Source: Nageia nagi (taxonomy: Eukaryota; Pinophyta). From it: DNA of 64,000 bases. Both the position numbers and the translations under genes were made by a program. This document shows, in pieces, positions 1 to 13,000 of the stretch. Location: the NCBI GenBank assembly GCA_050084985.1, contig JBITNC010000002.1, forward strand, positions 24,986,001 to 25,050,000, in the 5' to 3' direction. Position 1 is the first letter of the stretch; every line of letters begins with the position of its first letter. The notes below the pieces were generated by a model. The model saw only the letters and a list, made by a program, of their open reading frames with translations, had not been told where the DNA came from and made no database searches.

Positions 1-2004
1 GCCAAACCACATTTCATATGGAGTCTTATCATCAAGAGCATGAGATGGACATCTATTTCTAACATACACTGCACAAGCAACTGCATCACCCCAAAACATC
101 ATCGAACATTTTTGAAAAACAACATTGCCTATGTCATATTCAACAAAGTTCTGTTCATTCTTTCAGCTATACAATTCTGTTGCGGATTGTGGGGAACAAT
201 TGTTTGATGCTTGATTCCATGTTGACTAAGATAGTTCTTGAATTCATCTGAAGTGTATTCACCCCCATTATCAGAACGAAGTGTTCCAATATGAGCATTT
301 GCTTCTTTCTCAATCATCACATGAAATTCTTTAAACTTTGCAAAACATTCAGATTTGTTCTTTAACAAATACACCCAACACATCCTAGAGTAATCATCTA
401 TGAGAGTCATGATATATTTGTTTCCAACAACAGAAGGGATAGGCAATGGACCACACAAATCGGAGTGTATGAGTTCTAGTTTTCTACATGCTCTAAAATT
501 TGAATCATGAAAAGGTTGCTTGTTGTGCTTTCCTAGGACACATGCTTCACAAGGTTCTATGTTCCTAGGAATAGTAGGCAATCCCCAAAAACCTCTCTTT
601 TTTAATAAATGAAGATCATCAAAATTGAGATGGCCAAATCTTGCATGCCACAAAAGACTAGATGAGAGAGTACCTTTTTCTTGATGGGTGAGGTAGGCAT
701 AATTTGTGATTTGGCAGAACTTTCATGCATCTTCAACAGCTTCTCATCCTCCCCATCAGTCATCACCACTTTGTTGTCGGAAAACCTCCTTATCTCCACA
801 ATGCCATCGAACATATGAATAGAGTGTCCTTGTTGTCGAATGAGCACAAGAGATAGCAAGTTCCTTCACAGTTGAGAAAGGTAGAGCACATTTCAAAGAA
901 CCATATCTGGAAGGCCTGGCAATTTAAGTCTTACAGTACCAATACCTGAAGGTTTGATATAGGATTTGTCAACAAAATATACCGCACCATCAATGTTGGT
1001 ATTCATTTCCTCAAAGAATTCTCTTCGGAAGGTCATGTGGCATGTAGCACCAGTATCAAGCAACCATGCATCCTCCCAAGATGCAAATGAAGTATTACAC
1101 AAATTTTCAATGGTATCGTTACAATATGCAGTAACATAATGAGCAGAATCAAAGTTCTTACTCTTGTCTTGCTCCCGTTTTTCATTCCTTTCTTTGATCT
1201 TGTCCCATGGAGTGCGACAGGTATGAGCTTCATGGCCTCGTCTATCGCATCTTTTGCAATGGAGATTGTTCCTCTCATCACGATCACCTTGATTAGATCT
1301 ACCCCCCGGCCTCTATAGTTCCTCCTACCACAACCACGGTTGTTGCTTTCACCTCGAGAAGAATCATGAATAACATTCTTTCCCTTTTGAGCAATACACA
1401 ATATGTCTGAAGTAGAATCACTAGATTTCTTACCAAAAGCCTTCTCACGTTCTACAATCTTATCCGCCAGAGTGTCAAATGTGAGAGACTTTAGGTTACC
1501 ACTAGCTTGCAAAGATTCAAAATAGTTTGAATAGGTGGGATACAATAACTTAATCAAAGCTGCGAGAGCAATATCAATCTTCACACCAGTAGAGTCAATG
1601 TCATGCATTATTGCTCTAATTTCTAAAATTAGTGCAATGGGATCATCATTCTTTAACTCTAGGTTAAAGCGTTTCAACTCGAGTTGGATCAATTCTAGTT
1701 TGGAATGGGAATCAAACAAATCTTTGAGTTTCTTTAATGCATTCCAAGCATCATCAATAGAGCTAATGTGGCGGTTAACCTCCTCACTAACCGAAGTAGC
1801 AATCAAAGCATATGCCTTATTATTTTTCATGTTGCAAACTGCAAGTTCCGTGGCATCAATCAATTTGGTAGGTTGTTTGTCCCCATCACAAATGTCAACC
1901 CAAAAATCATTGAAAATTTATGTATGTTTTATTTTCCTAGACCACTCTAGCCAATTTTCTTTTCCAGTTAAAACAACACCAACAATACTCATAAGGGAAT
2001 GCAT
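1..2004 (-). pseudogene. Copia-1 gag-protease-integrase (broken)
   Basis: The first Met is at 2004 (MHSLMSIVGVVLTGKENW, a typical copia gag start). A stop follows near 1925, and the UBN2-type gag continues in another frame from about 1910 to 1310. A C-rich run near 1303 shifts the frame into a CCHC zinc knuckle (CKRCDRRGHEAHTC, about 1215-1262). The aspartic protease core reads LLDTGATCHM near 1035-1060. A GAG-pre-integrase HLNF motif and the integrase core follow between 653 and 129 (HSDLCGPLP, DDYSR, RSDNGGEY), and integrase continues to position 1 through another stop (MMFWGDAVACAVYVRNRCPS). At least three frame breaks separate these blocks. Confidence 0.85.
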
Positions 2005-2175
2005 TTTTGAAATAGAAACTTCAAGCTTTATTTAATTGCCTTGTTCAAACTTTTACAATGCCAATAAAAGTTCACACACTTCGCCGAAAAATATCAATGT
2101 CCACACTAAATGAAGATTCTTTTTGCTTACACCACACCAAAAATTGCAAGAAGAATAGAAGATCTCAAAAAGGAT

Positions 2176-2376
2176 TCATTCCATCACACGTCTCCTTTTA
2201 CAAGGAGGATTCCTTCTAGGAGGCATGCTTCGATGAGTTGGCAAGGTGAAAGTAGAGGCAGCATCAGATAGCTCAACAACAATATCTTTGTCTTCATTGT
2301 CTTCAACATCAGCCAAATAACCTGTTTCCAAATCTAATTTTATTTTCTCAACATCAAGGGTAACACAATACTTCAA
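2176..2376 (-). other. Unrecognised short ORF between Copia-1 leader and gag
   Basis: A 66-residue frame with an acidic middle (DVEDNEDKD) and a basic tail (PPRRNPPCKRRRVME). It lies upstream of gag in element orientation. I do not recognise it, and it may be a chance frame in the leader. The surrounding stretch 2030-2870 shows no other coding signal. Confidence 0.2.
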
Positions 2377-2869
2377 GGTTCAGAATCCTTCAATTATGCC
2401 AAACTCACCAAAATTTGAGTCAAATGTTAAATTATCTTTGCCAATATATTTTTTACTTCCTCTCCAAAAACAATATCCATCCAATGAAATAACTGAAAAA
2501 TACTCTGAATTCTGAGTTCAACAAAAAAAATCTCGCTGAAAAAAGGAGTTTGTTACACCAAGTTATGGCAAGAAATGTCTTCAAAATTCAAAAATACCCC
2601 AAAATCAAATTAAATGCTGACTGTGCGTTGCTGACTAGGCCAAAAATGCTGATTGTACTGGTCAAATCGCTAACCAGGCTGGTCACACCTACGTGCGACA
2701 CGTGGCGGATCTGAGTGTAAAGGAAGAGGCGTGCATTTCTAGAAGAAGTGTGCATTTTGAAAATGGTGCGCATTTTTCTGACAATGTTTTGCGATTAGGC
2801 GGACAGGGTTTTGCAGGTAGGCTGACAGCAGAGTGCGTTTGGCGGAGGGTTGAAATCGACATAAGGCTC

Positions 2870-3090
2870 GAACATACGAGGTTGATTTGAGTCTCGGACG
2901 GCATGAAACTTAACGTGAGCAACGTGAGGTAAGTCTCGAGCGGTGAGGGAGATAAGTTTCAGACGGGGTTGATTTTAGTCTCAGACGGCGTGAAACTTAA
3001 CGTGACCAACGTGAGGTAAGTCTCAGGCGGTGAGGAAGATAAGTTTCAGACGAGGTTGATTTTAGTCTCGAACAGCGTGAACCCAATGTG
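2870..3090. repeat. 87-bp tandem repeat in Copia-1 leader
   Basis: The unit starting gttgattt..agtctc recurs at 2881, 2968 and 3055, an exact 87-bp spacing, with about 2.4 copies. It includes the phrases cgtgaggtaagtctc and gataagtttcagacg. It lies between the primer site and gag. Confidence 0.85.
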
Positions 3091-3099
3091 CAACGTCAA

Positions 3100-3225
3100 G
3101 TGAGCCAATGTGATGACGGGAGACCACAAACCATGGGGAGAGGGGTAATACCACGAACAACGTGAGCCAATGCAACGATGGGAGACCACAGACCACGGGG
3201 GGAGGGGTAATACCACGAGGGGATG
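3100..3225. repeat. 62-bp tandem repeat in Copia-1 leader
   Basis: The phrase ggagaccaca occurs at 3119 and 3181, each followed by a ggggtaataccacga block, giving a 62-bp period and two copies. It abuts the 87-bp repeat. Confidence 0.8.
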
Positions 3226-3565
3226 AGACTAAGGGTGCAAAATCCGGACTGTGTGGTAATGAAACCAATTCCTGATCCAAATAAAACCATTGAAGTAAAC
3301 CACTGAAATAAAACCGCCAAAAATAACAATCACAAACTACTTACTTGACTGAAAACTTCACATTGAGATAATTTTGCCAAAACTGCTCCAAATCACCTCG
3401 TTCAAAAACCAATCTTGCTCTACACAAACATGGGTATCCAAATATGTGCTCAGATTTGGATTTTGATGCTCATTTTCGGAGAAAAAAATAGAAGCAAAAT
3501 TTTTGGACAGATTTCGGCAGCATTTTTTATCACTTTCATGGAGTTAGAGAAAACAAAAAACTCAT

Positions 3566-3579
3566 GGCTCCGGTACCAA
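3566..3579 (-). other. Primer binding site of Copia-1
   Basis: The minus strand reads TTGGTACCGGAGCC, two mismatches from the common plant copia site TTGGTATCAGAGCC complementary to initiator tRNA-Met. It abuts the LTR end. Confidence 0.8.
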
Positions 3580-3828
3580 TGACAGGCTGGATAACTCCAA
3601 GATCAAAAAGCATTCTATTAGTGTAGAATATTGTGTAAATACAATTTGAGAAAGACTCTTCATCTTCACCTTCTTGGGTGACCTTTGAAATACATTGTAA
3701 CTCCTCATATTCTATAAGAAATGACTCTCTAAATTCTAGCACACTCAAAGCTACAAATTTACTAAATATAGTAAGTATCTAATACTATACTAACTATACC
3801 ATAATCCTTAAGGATTAGGTGTCTAACA
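3580..3828 (-). repeat. 5' LTR of Copia-1
   Basis: On the minus strand the 249-bp segment begins TGTTAGACACC and ends CCTGTCA, directly followed by the tRNA-Met-type primer binding site. The partner LTR is outside the window, so the boundaries rest on the TG...CA ends and the primer site only. Confidence 0.72.
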
Positions 3829-3925
3829 AAAATAACACCAAGAAAATTCCAAAATAGTTTGAAGCAAAGCAAAATGATCACATAAAATAAAGCATGCAAG
3901 GGAAACAAGCAGGTGGAAGCATCAC

Positions 3926-4071
3926 CTGAAAAAGGATGAGTAAAATGACAACAATGATTCCAAATGTCATGGCACTGCTGTAGTAGAAAGGCACCCACTT
4001 ACTTACGACAGGTGCCATGGCTAGCATCAATAGAGCTAATGCCAAGAAAAGCAAACGATACGGTTGAAAAG
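3926..4071 (-). CDS. NEMP exon 4 (first two membrane helices)
   Basis: Acceptor TGTTTGCAG|CTTTTC and donor TTTTTCAG|GTGATG. The 146 bp encode AFQPYRLLFLALALLMLAMAPVVSKW then VPFYYSSAMTFG followed by a second hydrophobic helix, the diagnostic part of DUF2215. It ends in phase 0. The next intron contains Copia-1. Confidence 0.92.
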
Positions 4072-7000
4072 CTGCAAACATGTAAGATTTTTTACTCACT
4101 ATCCACATAGCCTAATCACACTCTGATCTGTAAAGACACCTGATTAATGTTCTAGGTGAAGAATTCAAAAACAGAACTTCCCAGAAGATCACTGACCTTC
4201 TTCAACTGATATTGTTAGAGAACCAAATAGTGTAGATGGCATTCTTATGTCAATAAACTTTGTCTCATAAGGTGACATGATGCCACTCCACAAACCCTTC
4301 TCAAGTGTCTTCCATTGATTATGTGGACATTGGCCCAATCCAAGGGATGCATTCCTGCAAAGGCAAGGCTAAAATGACATGAGCAGTGACATGAATATGT
4401 TTGTTTCTCACAACGTTTTTAAACATAAAAAGTAAAATGTAAAAGAAAAAATGTTTATCAATATCACAAATTATATACAATAGAACAAACCTTAAACTAC
4501 AGGATGATGGGGAAAAATGTGGCTGGAGGATAAAATTATACGAGAAGCTACAACAGTCATGGCACAGGTTGGGTAAATTTATGGAATGGTCAAAAAACTA
4601 GAGACTTCAATGCCTATGGCTAACACTGGCTGTGTGCTCACAATAAAATAAAAAGATTTTGTGAATAAAGCAGAGCACAGAACTACTCAAAATAAAGTAC
4701 AGAGAGAAAAGACTTTGTCAAGGTCATAAACTCCAGAAAAACAAAAAGCTGAAGTCAAAAGAAGAAAAACCAACTTTGAAAAATCAAAGCCGATAGTTGT
4801 AGATTCAAAGACAAAAATAAAAATGTTACTTTGGCCCCAAACATTGTCTTGAAATACACACTAACAGGATCACAGACAATTTTTAACGTGTTCAATGAGA
4901 TCAAAGCATATTATCCATGCAAAATAAGTTCACTTGCTTTACATGTTTAATAGAAACTCTGTTTACCTACATTAGTCACTCATGAACATTAATAATATTT
5001 GAAATTACATACACTGAACCAATAAATACATGAGTACAGAGTTTACAATTCTGAAACCTACTTGAATGCAATTGTGTCTGTAATTTTCAGAGCAGTAAAA
5101 TTTATAAATCGAAATTATTACTAGGCCATTTGATCTCTCCTGCAATATTTGTTCAAAATAAAAAATTTGAGGATAAAACCTATATTGAGAAATGTTAATT
5201 AACAAAGCTAAACTTGCGTTTTCTGCAATAGGACAATATCTATTATCTATCATCTGTAGATTAACATAATGACGAAGGTTATTCCTGATAGCTTGCATTC
5301 CTCTGATATTATAAAACATGAGGCTTCATGTTTATGGCATATTACTGATGTGACAGCTTGTTAACATCATTAGCATTTATAATTCCTGAGTACAGCAGTT
5401 TTCTTGTAGAGCACTGTATTTCAAGTTGTGCCCCCCTTTTTGTTCTACTTTTTTCAGTTTTCTGATGCAGAAGCTTAGTTATTTCGAATTGAGAAAGCTG
5501 AATTTTCGTCATGTTTAAAACCTGTTTTGATGACTATCTACCTGAATTTGCTCAAATGTTTGCTTTATAGAAAAAGATCTTTCCATGTGAATGGGTGCTC
5601 CAACTTCCTACCTTGGTTATGGAGTTCTTTATTCCGAAATTATTTGTCCTTTGTTCTTACGTAGAAGCTTCAGTAACTTGAAAGTGCGTGAAGTCCGGTA
5701 ACAAGTTTACCTGACCCTTCTTGGTTTTCGTATTCAGTTGAATGTTGATTTCTTGATAGTGACTTTTGTTTTTCCAGTGCACACTAAACCAACAAGTATG
5801 CTTTCTGGTGAAGCTGTATTTGCTGTTGTTTCCGTACTGGTAGTCTAATTCAATGTCTCGTAATATGTCTTCATCAATATCATGGTTACGACACCCTTCC
5901 ATAAGGGCAGGTGTAGCTTTGTTATCTTGCTGCTTCTGTAGCTAAGGCTGCTCCAACATGTGCATAATGGATAAGGCATAGCTGACCTCAGTTTCTCATG
6001 GATGAATAGTCAATAGTACTTCCTCTAATCCTTTGTCTTGTGACTGCACATGAAACTGCTGAGTTATGTTGGTTATGGTAAATGTGGCTTTAGAATTCTT
6101 TTGAAAATGAACATGCCCATTCCATATACTGCACTTGGAATATATACTGCTGTGGTTACTTCAAGTTACCACTGAGACTCGGAATGTATACTGTCACAGT
6201 TTATAACTACTTGCAGTTCCCACAGGTGTCCCAGTTCTCTAATTTACTTTCCCAGGAATAAGGTTTCCAAGTTCAAATTGATACAAATCTGAACTAGTAA
6301 CTGATGATCATATCCATGGAAACAACAGATTCTCTGATATATTCCCCTAGTCTGTGTTTAATAGCTTAAAAAACTGTCACTTCACAGAATTTATATAGTG
6401 GACACAGAAGCTTACTTATATAGCACTTACACAGTTTGCAATGGTTTTTTGTGGTTGGATCCTACAGTCCAACATTTGCCATATCCCTGCTATGTTTATG
6501 AACCATGGCCCTATCTGGAAACAATTTCTACAGTGGAGAACAATATTGTGATGTAACCTGTTAGTTATATAGGTTCATTTTCACCCCATATAGAGGTCCA
6601 ATTCACTTGTATCAATTCTATTACTCTATTGAGGTAATGAATGCAATTGATAAAACTACATGTAACTGCTCTTTCCATGAATTTGTTTATCATATGTACA
6701 TGTAATGCAATTTCTATTGAGATACATATGTCTGTTTTGACTTTGTTTATCATGGGGACATCAATTTCTGCTCTTCTAACACTTGATGACGGCTTCTGTT
6801 ATTCCTGAACATTCTTGCTATAACTGTGGTGGAAGGTGTAATTTTATCACTAATGTCTCCTATGTGGACCCGCTATAAGTGGTACAATACGATGTGGAGG
6901 GCTAAGCACACCCAATTTTGCAACGGGTAATGGAGAACTATTAGCCTTAAAATGCAGAAACCGGTACTGTTGCAACATCTTCAGTATATAGCTCACTTTG

Positions 7001-10000
7001 AGCCTTCAAATGATGTAATTACTTACAGCTAAGATTCCACTTGTCTATAACCATGTTTGTAATTGTACGTCTGCATCCAAAGATGAAATGTAGAGCTTTC
7101 AATGACTGATGCCTTGAATGAACGAGATATCCCAGCATGAAGTGCATCCTTTTGTTGTCATTGTTAAGAATGCTAATAAAAGCGGCAACAAACAAATGCT
7201 TAAAACAAAAAGCAATATAAGCTAATACCTCTTTCATGTTTCAGGCAGGACATTAAGATGTCATCATCAAGACAAAAGACAAGTTCAATTAGTAACAGCT
7301 GATGCAAACAGTAAGTTATAAAACTCTAAACAGATAAATAGCAAAACAATGATAAAGCCTCCTTGTCCTTCTGATGTTTAAAACATTTTAGATATACCGG
7401 CTCACAATATTGAGGTGTAAATCAAATAAACCAAACCAATCAACTAATATTATGTACCTATCCAAATGTAGACGGTAAATGGCACTGCAACAAAACAATA
7501 TGTTAAAAAGACTAGCCAAAAGGAGTAACGGTCGATGCAAACAATAAGCTATGAAATTCTAAGCAGATAAATAGCAAACTATTGATCAAGCCTCCTTGTT
7601 CTTCCAATGTTTAAAACAATTTAGAAATACTGGTTTACAATTTTGAGGTGCAAATCAAATAACACAAGCCAATAATGTAGGAGGTAAAGGGCATTGCAAG
7701 AAAACAAAGATTTGAAACCTCTAGCATAGATTTCAGATTCATCCATCAATTTCATATATGAAAGGGTGATGTATGAGCTCTGATAAGACACAGGCATAAG
7801 CATGATAAGATAAATAAGGAATTCAATTTCCAGAAAATGGTTACCTGTGAATGCAGAGTTCAATCTTTTTTGAATTTGTAATCGGTTTTCTATCTGAATA
7901 TTGTATCGTGACTTTGTGTGAATGAGCATATTTATTGAGATGTTGAAATCTTCCAAGGCCAGTAATACAGATACGTTCACAAGCTATATCACTCAAAATC
8001 TTTAAGCCCGGTGAACTTTCAATCAATGATCCAGTAGGTAATAGTCTTTTCACAGGAAAGCTATGCACATCTGCAATATCAATTTCTATACTATTAGAAT
8101 GGCATAAAAAGTTTTCCAGATTTTAATAAAAATGATGTATTAGTCATGTCATTTTGATTTTGCCATTCAATATTAAAATGCCCTTGTCGATTGCTTGTAA
8201 ATTTTCTCTTGCTTAACGTAAGAAAAAAGCAAGGCAGTATAAGAAGCCAACTTAGAGTGGTGTACACAAAAAGAACATTACATATATCAAACATAACTGG
8301 CACTGATTAGGAAATGTATTATTCAAAGAAAAATGCTGGAAAGGATGCTCCTTTAGGCCAACAACATAGCCAAAGCAGGTGCACTGAAGATGCTGCACGC
8401 ATTGAGCAGATGGTTATTTATATCAAACGTAACTGGCACTGATTAGGAAATTTATTATTCAAAGGAAAATGCTGGAAAGGATGCTCCTTTAGACCAACAG
8501 CAAAGCTAAAGCAAGTGAACTGAATATGCTGCACGCATTAAGCAGATGGTTATTTGTATCGAGTAATTAAAGTTAGATTTTGTACTTATTTCAAACATAG
8601 ATCCTTATATCTGATTTTATAATTCTGATAATGGGTTAACACAAACCACCTGAAAAGTAAATATACAGAACTCTCATACTAGAATCCTGAAACCATAAAC
8701 TAGAAAAATAATCTACATTGAAACAGAGGGTGCAGAGTTTAAATAATTTCAGAAGTTTCTTGATAGAAGAGCATCACAGAGAATCAAGGTTTTCACACCT
8801 TCATACATCAAACGAGGCTATAATTGCTATTACAAAAGGTGAATGAAGGACAATTTCAGATCCTCTATAAGATTTACTGATCAACTTAAGCTCTGCAGAT
8901 CCAAATTTATGATTCATCTGACGAAGGGTGAAAAGAAAACCAGCAATGAAGTATGTACAAAAAAGTTGCTTGATGTAAGAGCATCAAATAGAATCAAGAT
9001 AAAGCCTTTTCACACATCAAAGGATCCTATAATTGCTAGTAATTGAAAGATGAATGAAGGGCAACCCAATCATCCATATGTTTTGTACAGCCAGAACCAT
9101 GATAAGACAAAGATAAAGGCTGGAAAAGGATTCAGCAATGAAGTATGTGCGAATAAGAAACCCCTAAAAGGCAAACCCATCAATGCAACTCCTCTATTCA
9201 GTCAAAAACCTAATACACAAAACCTTGCAAAAGAACTTACTTAAATTCCATAAGTAATCATTATAAAATAGCTTCTGAAGATAATATCACCATTAATTTG
9301 CAAATAGTGCAAGTAGATTTCTTGTGTTCCACCTTGAAGATTGCGAGCAAGAAAAGGGACCAATGAAAGAAGTTTAAACTGTTATTTTCAAGATAGATGG
9401 TTGAATGATTTCAAGAGGATGCTTGATGTTAAAAAGCAAAAATATTGTTATTTGCTTAATACATTGTGTTGGGATGGAAATCTTTCCTCTCAAAAAGAAT
9501 CACCGTGAGATGACTAAATGGGAAAGCAAACCAGCATTAGGTAAGAATAGTGTTACCTATCTCCTTTAGAAAGGACCGAAACCCTAAGGTTTATTCGAAT
9601 TCCTGCATTAAAGGTAGCTCAAGTTTATAACTCTTGTTCTTGGGAATCAGTTCAGTGGATTAAGAGAGATAGTGGATGTTAACTCACGTTTGTTTTAGGG
9701 ACTGAAGTGTTTATGCAAAGATTAAAAGTAGTTGTGTTTTCAAAAAAAGAAAAAAAGAAAGGAAAAATAAGCAAATAAAAGAGAATGTTCAATCCAATAC
9801 TAGTTTGGTTTCAAAAGGATCACCACAATAAAGCATTGTCTAAACTAAGTCCTTTCCAAATCAGTCAAGAAGGTTTCATTCAGTCAATCTAGTTTGAAGT
9901 AAATGATGCGAGTCCAAATTATCTTCAAAACTAGAGCATAAAGCAAGGTTGACTGTCAGTACTCCGTAAATGGGACCAATGCAATCAAAAGAACTTAGCG

Positions 10001-13000
10001 TAGAACAGATGTTGCTAACTTGTTTTGAATGAAAGCATCAAATTGGATGGTGTAGAAAGAAAGTGGATTCAAAAAACGTTTCTTTGCTTTGCGAGCAATG
10101 GAAAAGTAGCAATCTAAGAGTAATTCAAATGCTTTAAGAATTTCAAACATTTTTTCCTAAAACTCGTGAATTTTCAATGAAAGCATTCAAATTATAGAAG
10201 AAAGCCACAAATGATTCAATCCACAACTCCACAAATGACAAAATCTCTCGAGTCTTTAAGTCACTATTTTGTATTAGCTTTGTAAAAGAGTTATACAAAA
10301 TTTTCAAATTTTTTCCTCCCTTACAAAAGTTTTGATTTTTCACAAAATTTTCATTCTACAAAAATAAGACCCCCTTGGGTCTATTTATAGAACTTCTAGG
10401 GTTTCCAAGTGTTGCTCTAATTCTAATAAAAAAATATTAAAAATATTACATTTCACTAAGTCACCTAACATGACTGACTTTATGTGCTTAACTTCCTAGG
10501 CTAATTGACTGCAAGAGCTAAGTCAGCTAACTTTTGGTGCTCAACTTGTCATGTTGACTGATGTTCTGCTCATTTTTGATAAATTTCGATCCACACTATC
10601 CTCAACACAATGGAAATGGGTACTCAAATCCAATCTTGAAATCAGTTTCAAGCATGGTGCATTTTGCATGCTATATAGGCTCATTCTGACCAATGAACTC
10701 ATTCTTGAAGCGTGTTTTGCATGCTAGATAAGTTTTTGATCATTTTGGTGCTCCATGTCTTTATGTGCTCATATTTGATGCTCCATGTCCTTATGTGATA
10801 AAATTTTGGATTTCTCAAAGGTCAAAAATGGGTCCCTTTTGGTCTAGGTGCATGTTTTCTTCCTTTGCTTACATCAAACCCCCATATATTGCACCTAGCT
10901 ATAAAAGGAGTGATTTTGATCTTTTCTCAATACTTCCAAGACCAAACTTGCTTCAATTCGCATTGTGCACAACCTCGTCTCTTTAAATTTGGATTTTGGA
11001 AAATGTCAAAAATGATTGTTCTTGAGCTAGGCTCCATTTTTTTCCTTTTGATGACATCAATCCATAAAAACTTGTGCCTAGGTGTGGAGGGAGGATTTTT
11101 GGCTCATTTCACAAAGTTCTAAGAGCAAACATGCTTGGAATTGGTCCTTCATGCCTCCATGTGCTTAAATTCGAATTTTCAAAAGTCAAAAATGGAGCCC
11201 TTTTGGTCTAAGTGCACGTTTTTTCTCTTTGTTGACATCAAACACTCAAAACTTGCGCCTACCTCTCTTGAGTGAGCAATTTTGATCTTTTTGGAGAAGT
11301 TTCAAAGCTAAACCCCTTTGATTTTTCATCCTCCACATCATGGTGTCTTCAAAATCCTATTCCAAAAAATGTCAAATTTAAGTGCTTCATGGCCTAGGCG
11401 CATGTTTTTCTCTTTGTTGACATCAAACACTCAAAACTTGCATCTACCTCTCTTGAGTGAGCAATTTTGATACTTTTGGAGAAGTTTCAAAGCCAAACCA
11501 CCTTTGATTTTTCATCCTCCACATCATGGTGTCTTCAAAATCCTATTCCAAAAAATGTCAAATTTAAGTGCTTCATGGCCTAGGCGCATGTTTTCTAGCT
11601 TTGATGCCATCAAAGCTCCCAAAATGGTGCCTACCTCTCTTGGACACATTTTTTTGGTCTTTTTTCAAATTTCCAAGAGCAAGAGCACTTGGTTTTCCTT
11701 CTCCATTGTCCCATGTCTTCAAAAATGCATTCAAAATTTGGTCAAAAATGTTCATTTTCATGCTAAGAGCATGTTTTTCTCCTTTGATAGCATCAAACCC
11801 TGAAAATGTGCACCTAAGTGAAATAGGGTGATTTTTTCATCATTTTGAAAAATCCAAAGGTTAAATGTTTTTGTATTTTCATGCTCCTCATGATCATACC
11901 TTCATATTTTGTATTTGACTTGGATCAAATTCATGTCATTTTGAAGTAGGTGCATATTTTCCTCCTTTGGTGACATCAAACCCTCAAAACTTGCGCCTAG
12001 GTGTGAGAGGTGGATTTTTGACTCAATTTGGAAATTTCCAAGCTTAAACTTGCTTGGATTTTGACTCTTCACAACTCAATGCCTTTAAAAATTTGAACCA
12101 AATTTGATCAAACATGTGGGCTTTCTCCTTAGGCACCATTTTTCCTTATTTGATATCATCAAAGCCTTGAATTTTGCGCCTAACCTTTTGGAGGTCAATA
12201 CTTGGTCAAATTTCAAAAGTTCCAAGCCTAAAGGTGCTCAAAATTGGACCTTTTATCACCTTGCAATGTCGAAATTTTGGTTTGCCAAAGTTGAAATTTG
12301 TGCAATTCTACCTTAGGCGCATTATTTCAAGCTTTGATCGCATCAAAGCTCCAAAAATGTCGCCTTGACTTTGGAGGGAGCAAACTTGACCAAATTTCAA
12401 AATTTCCAAGGTTAAAGACGCTCAAAATGGGGTCTTTCACTGGCTTGTATCTTCAATTTTCACCTTTGGCAAATTTCAAAATTATCTCATTCTCCCTTAG
12501 GCACAATTTTCCGAGCTTTGATGAAGACAAACCTCAAAAAACTCCTTGATACAAAATTTGCAATTTTTATGGGATTCTGAAAAATTCCAATTTTAAAAGT
12601 GGATGCCTTAAGCTCCTTTACAAACCCATAAGATCACATTTTGCATTTGGTGAAGATCAACATTGAGCTCATTTTCCATGTGCACACACTTTCATGTCTA
12701 TCCTTGCCAAATCCTCAAAAATTGTGCCCATTGCTTGAGAATGCCACTCTTTGGAGTTGGGGATCTTGGAAGCTCCAACTTATGGCCTAGCACCCTGAAC
12801 TGTCTGACTACATCTTGTGGATGATCTCCTTGTATCATTTCCTCGTTTAGCCACTTTGAATATTCATAACCATCTTGATCTAGTCATCCCTCAAGCAATC
12901 TACTTCATTGCCTAAGCAAAAATAGGGTCCCCAAAATCTTGTATTTTGGGGTGTGTTGTGCAGACGCAACACATTGCATTTACATTCAAAAAGGTGGTAC

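Larger units (their letters stand above)
1..3828 (-). mobile_element. Copia-1: partial Ty1/copia LTR retrotransposon
   Basis: On the minus strand the order is 5' LTR (3828-3580), primer binding site, a long leader of about 1.5 kb, gag, protease and integrase. The integrase runs past position 1, so RT, RNase H and the 3' LTR lie outside the window. Integrase lying before RT is the copia order. The element is in the same orientation as the NEMP gene and sits in the intron after exon 3926-4071. Bases 3829-3833 (aaaat) would be one half of a 5-bp target duplication; the other half is not visible. Frameshifts and stops show that it is dead. Confidence 0.88.
9467..12971 (-). mobile_element. 3.5-kb solo LTR with internal 183-bp array
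   Basis: The element starts TGTTGGGATGG and ends GACGCAACA, a TGTTG/CAACA terminal inverted repeat, and is flanked by CATTG at 9462-9466 and 12972-12976. There is no internal coding region or second LTR, so it is a solo LTR left by LTR-LTR recombination. A TATA box on the minus strand (10382-10389) gives the orientation: about 2.6 kb of U3 holding the tandem array, then about 0.9 kb of R-U5. The family cannot be read from an LTR alone. The length and subrepeats are commonest in plant Gypsy elements (inference). Confidence 0.85.

Noticed and set aside
10765-12549. Series of overlapping ORFs of 60-99 codons on both strands
   Set aside because: All lie in the 183-bp tandem array of the solo LTR; the same phrases reappear each unit, so they are products of the repeat.
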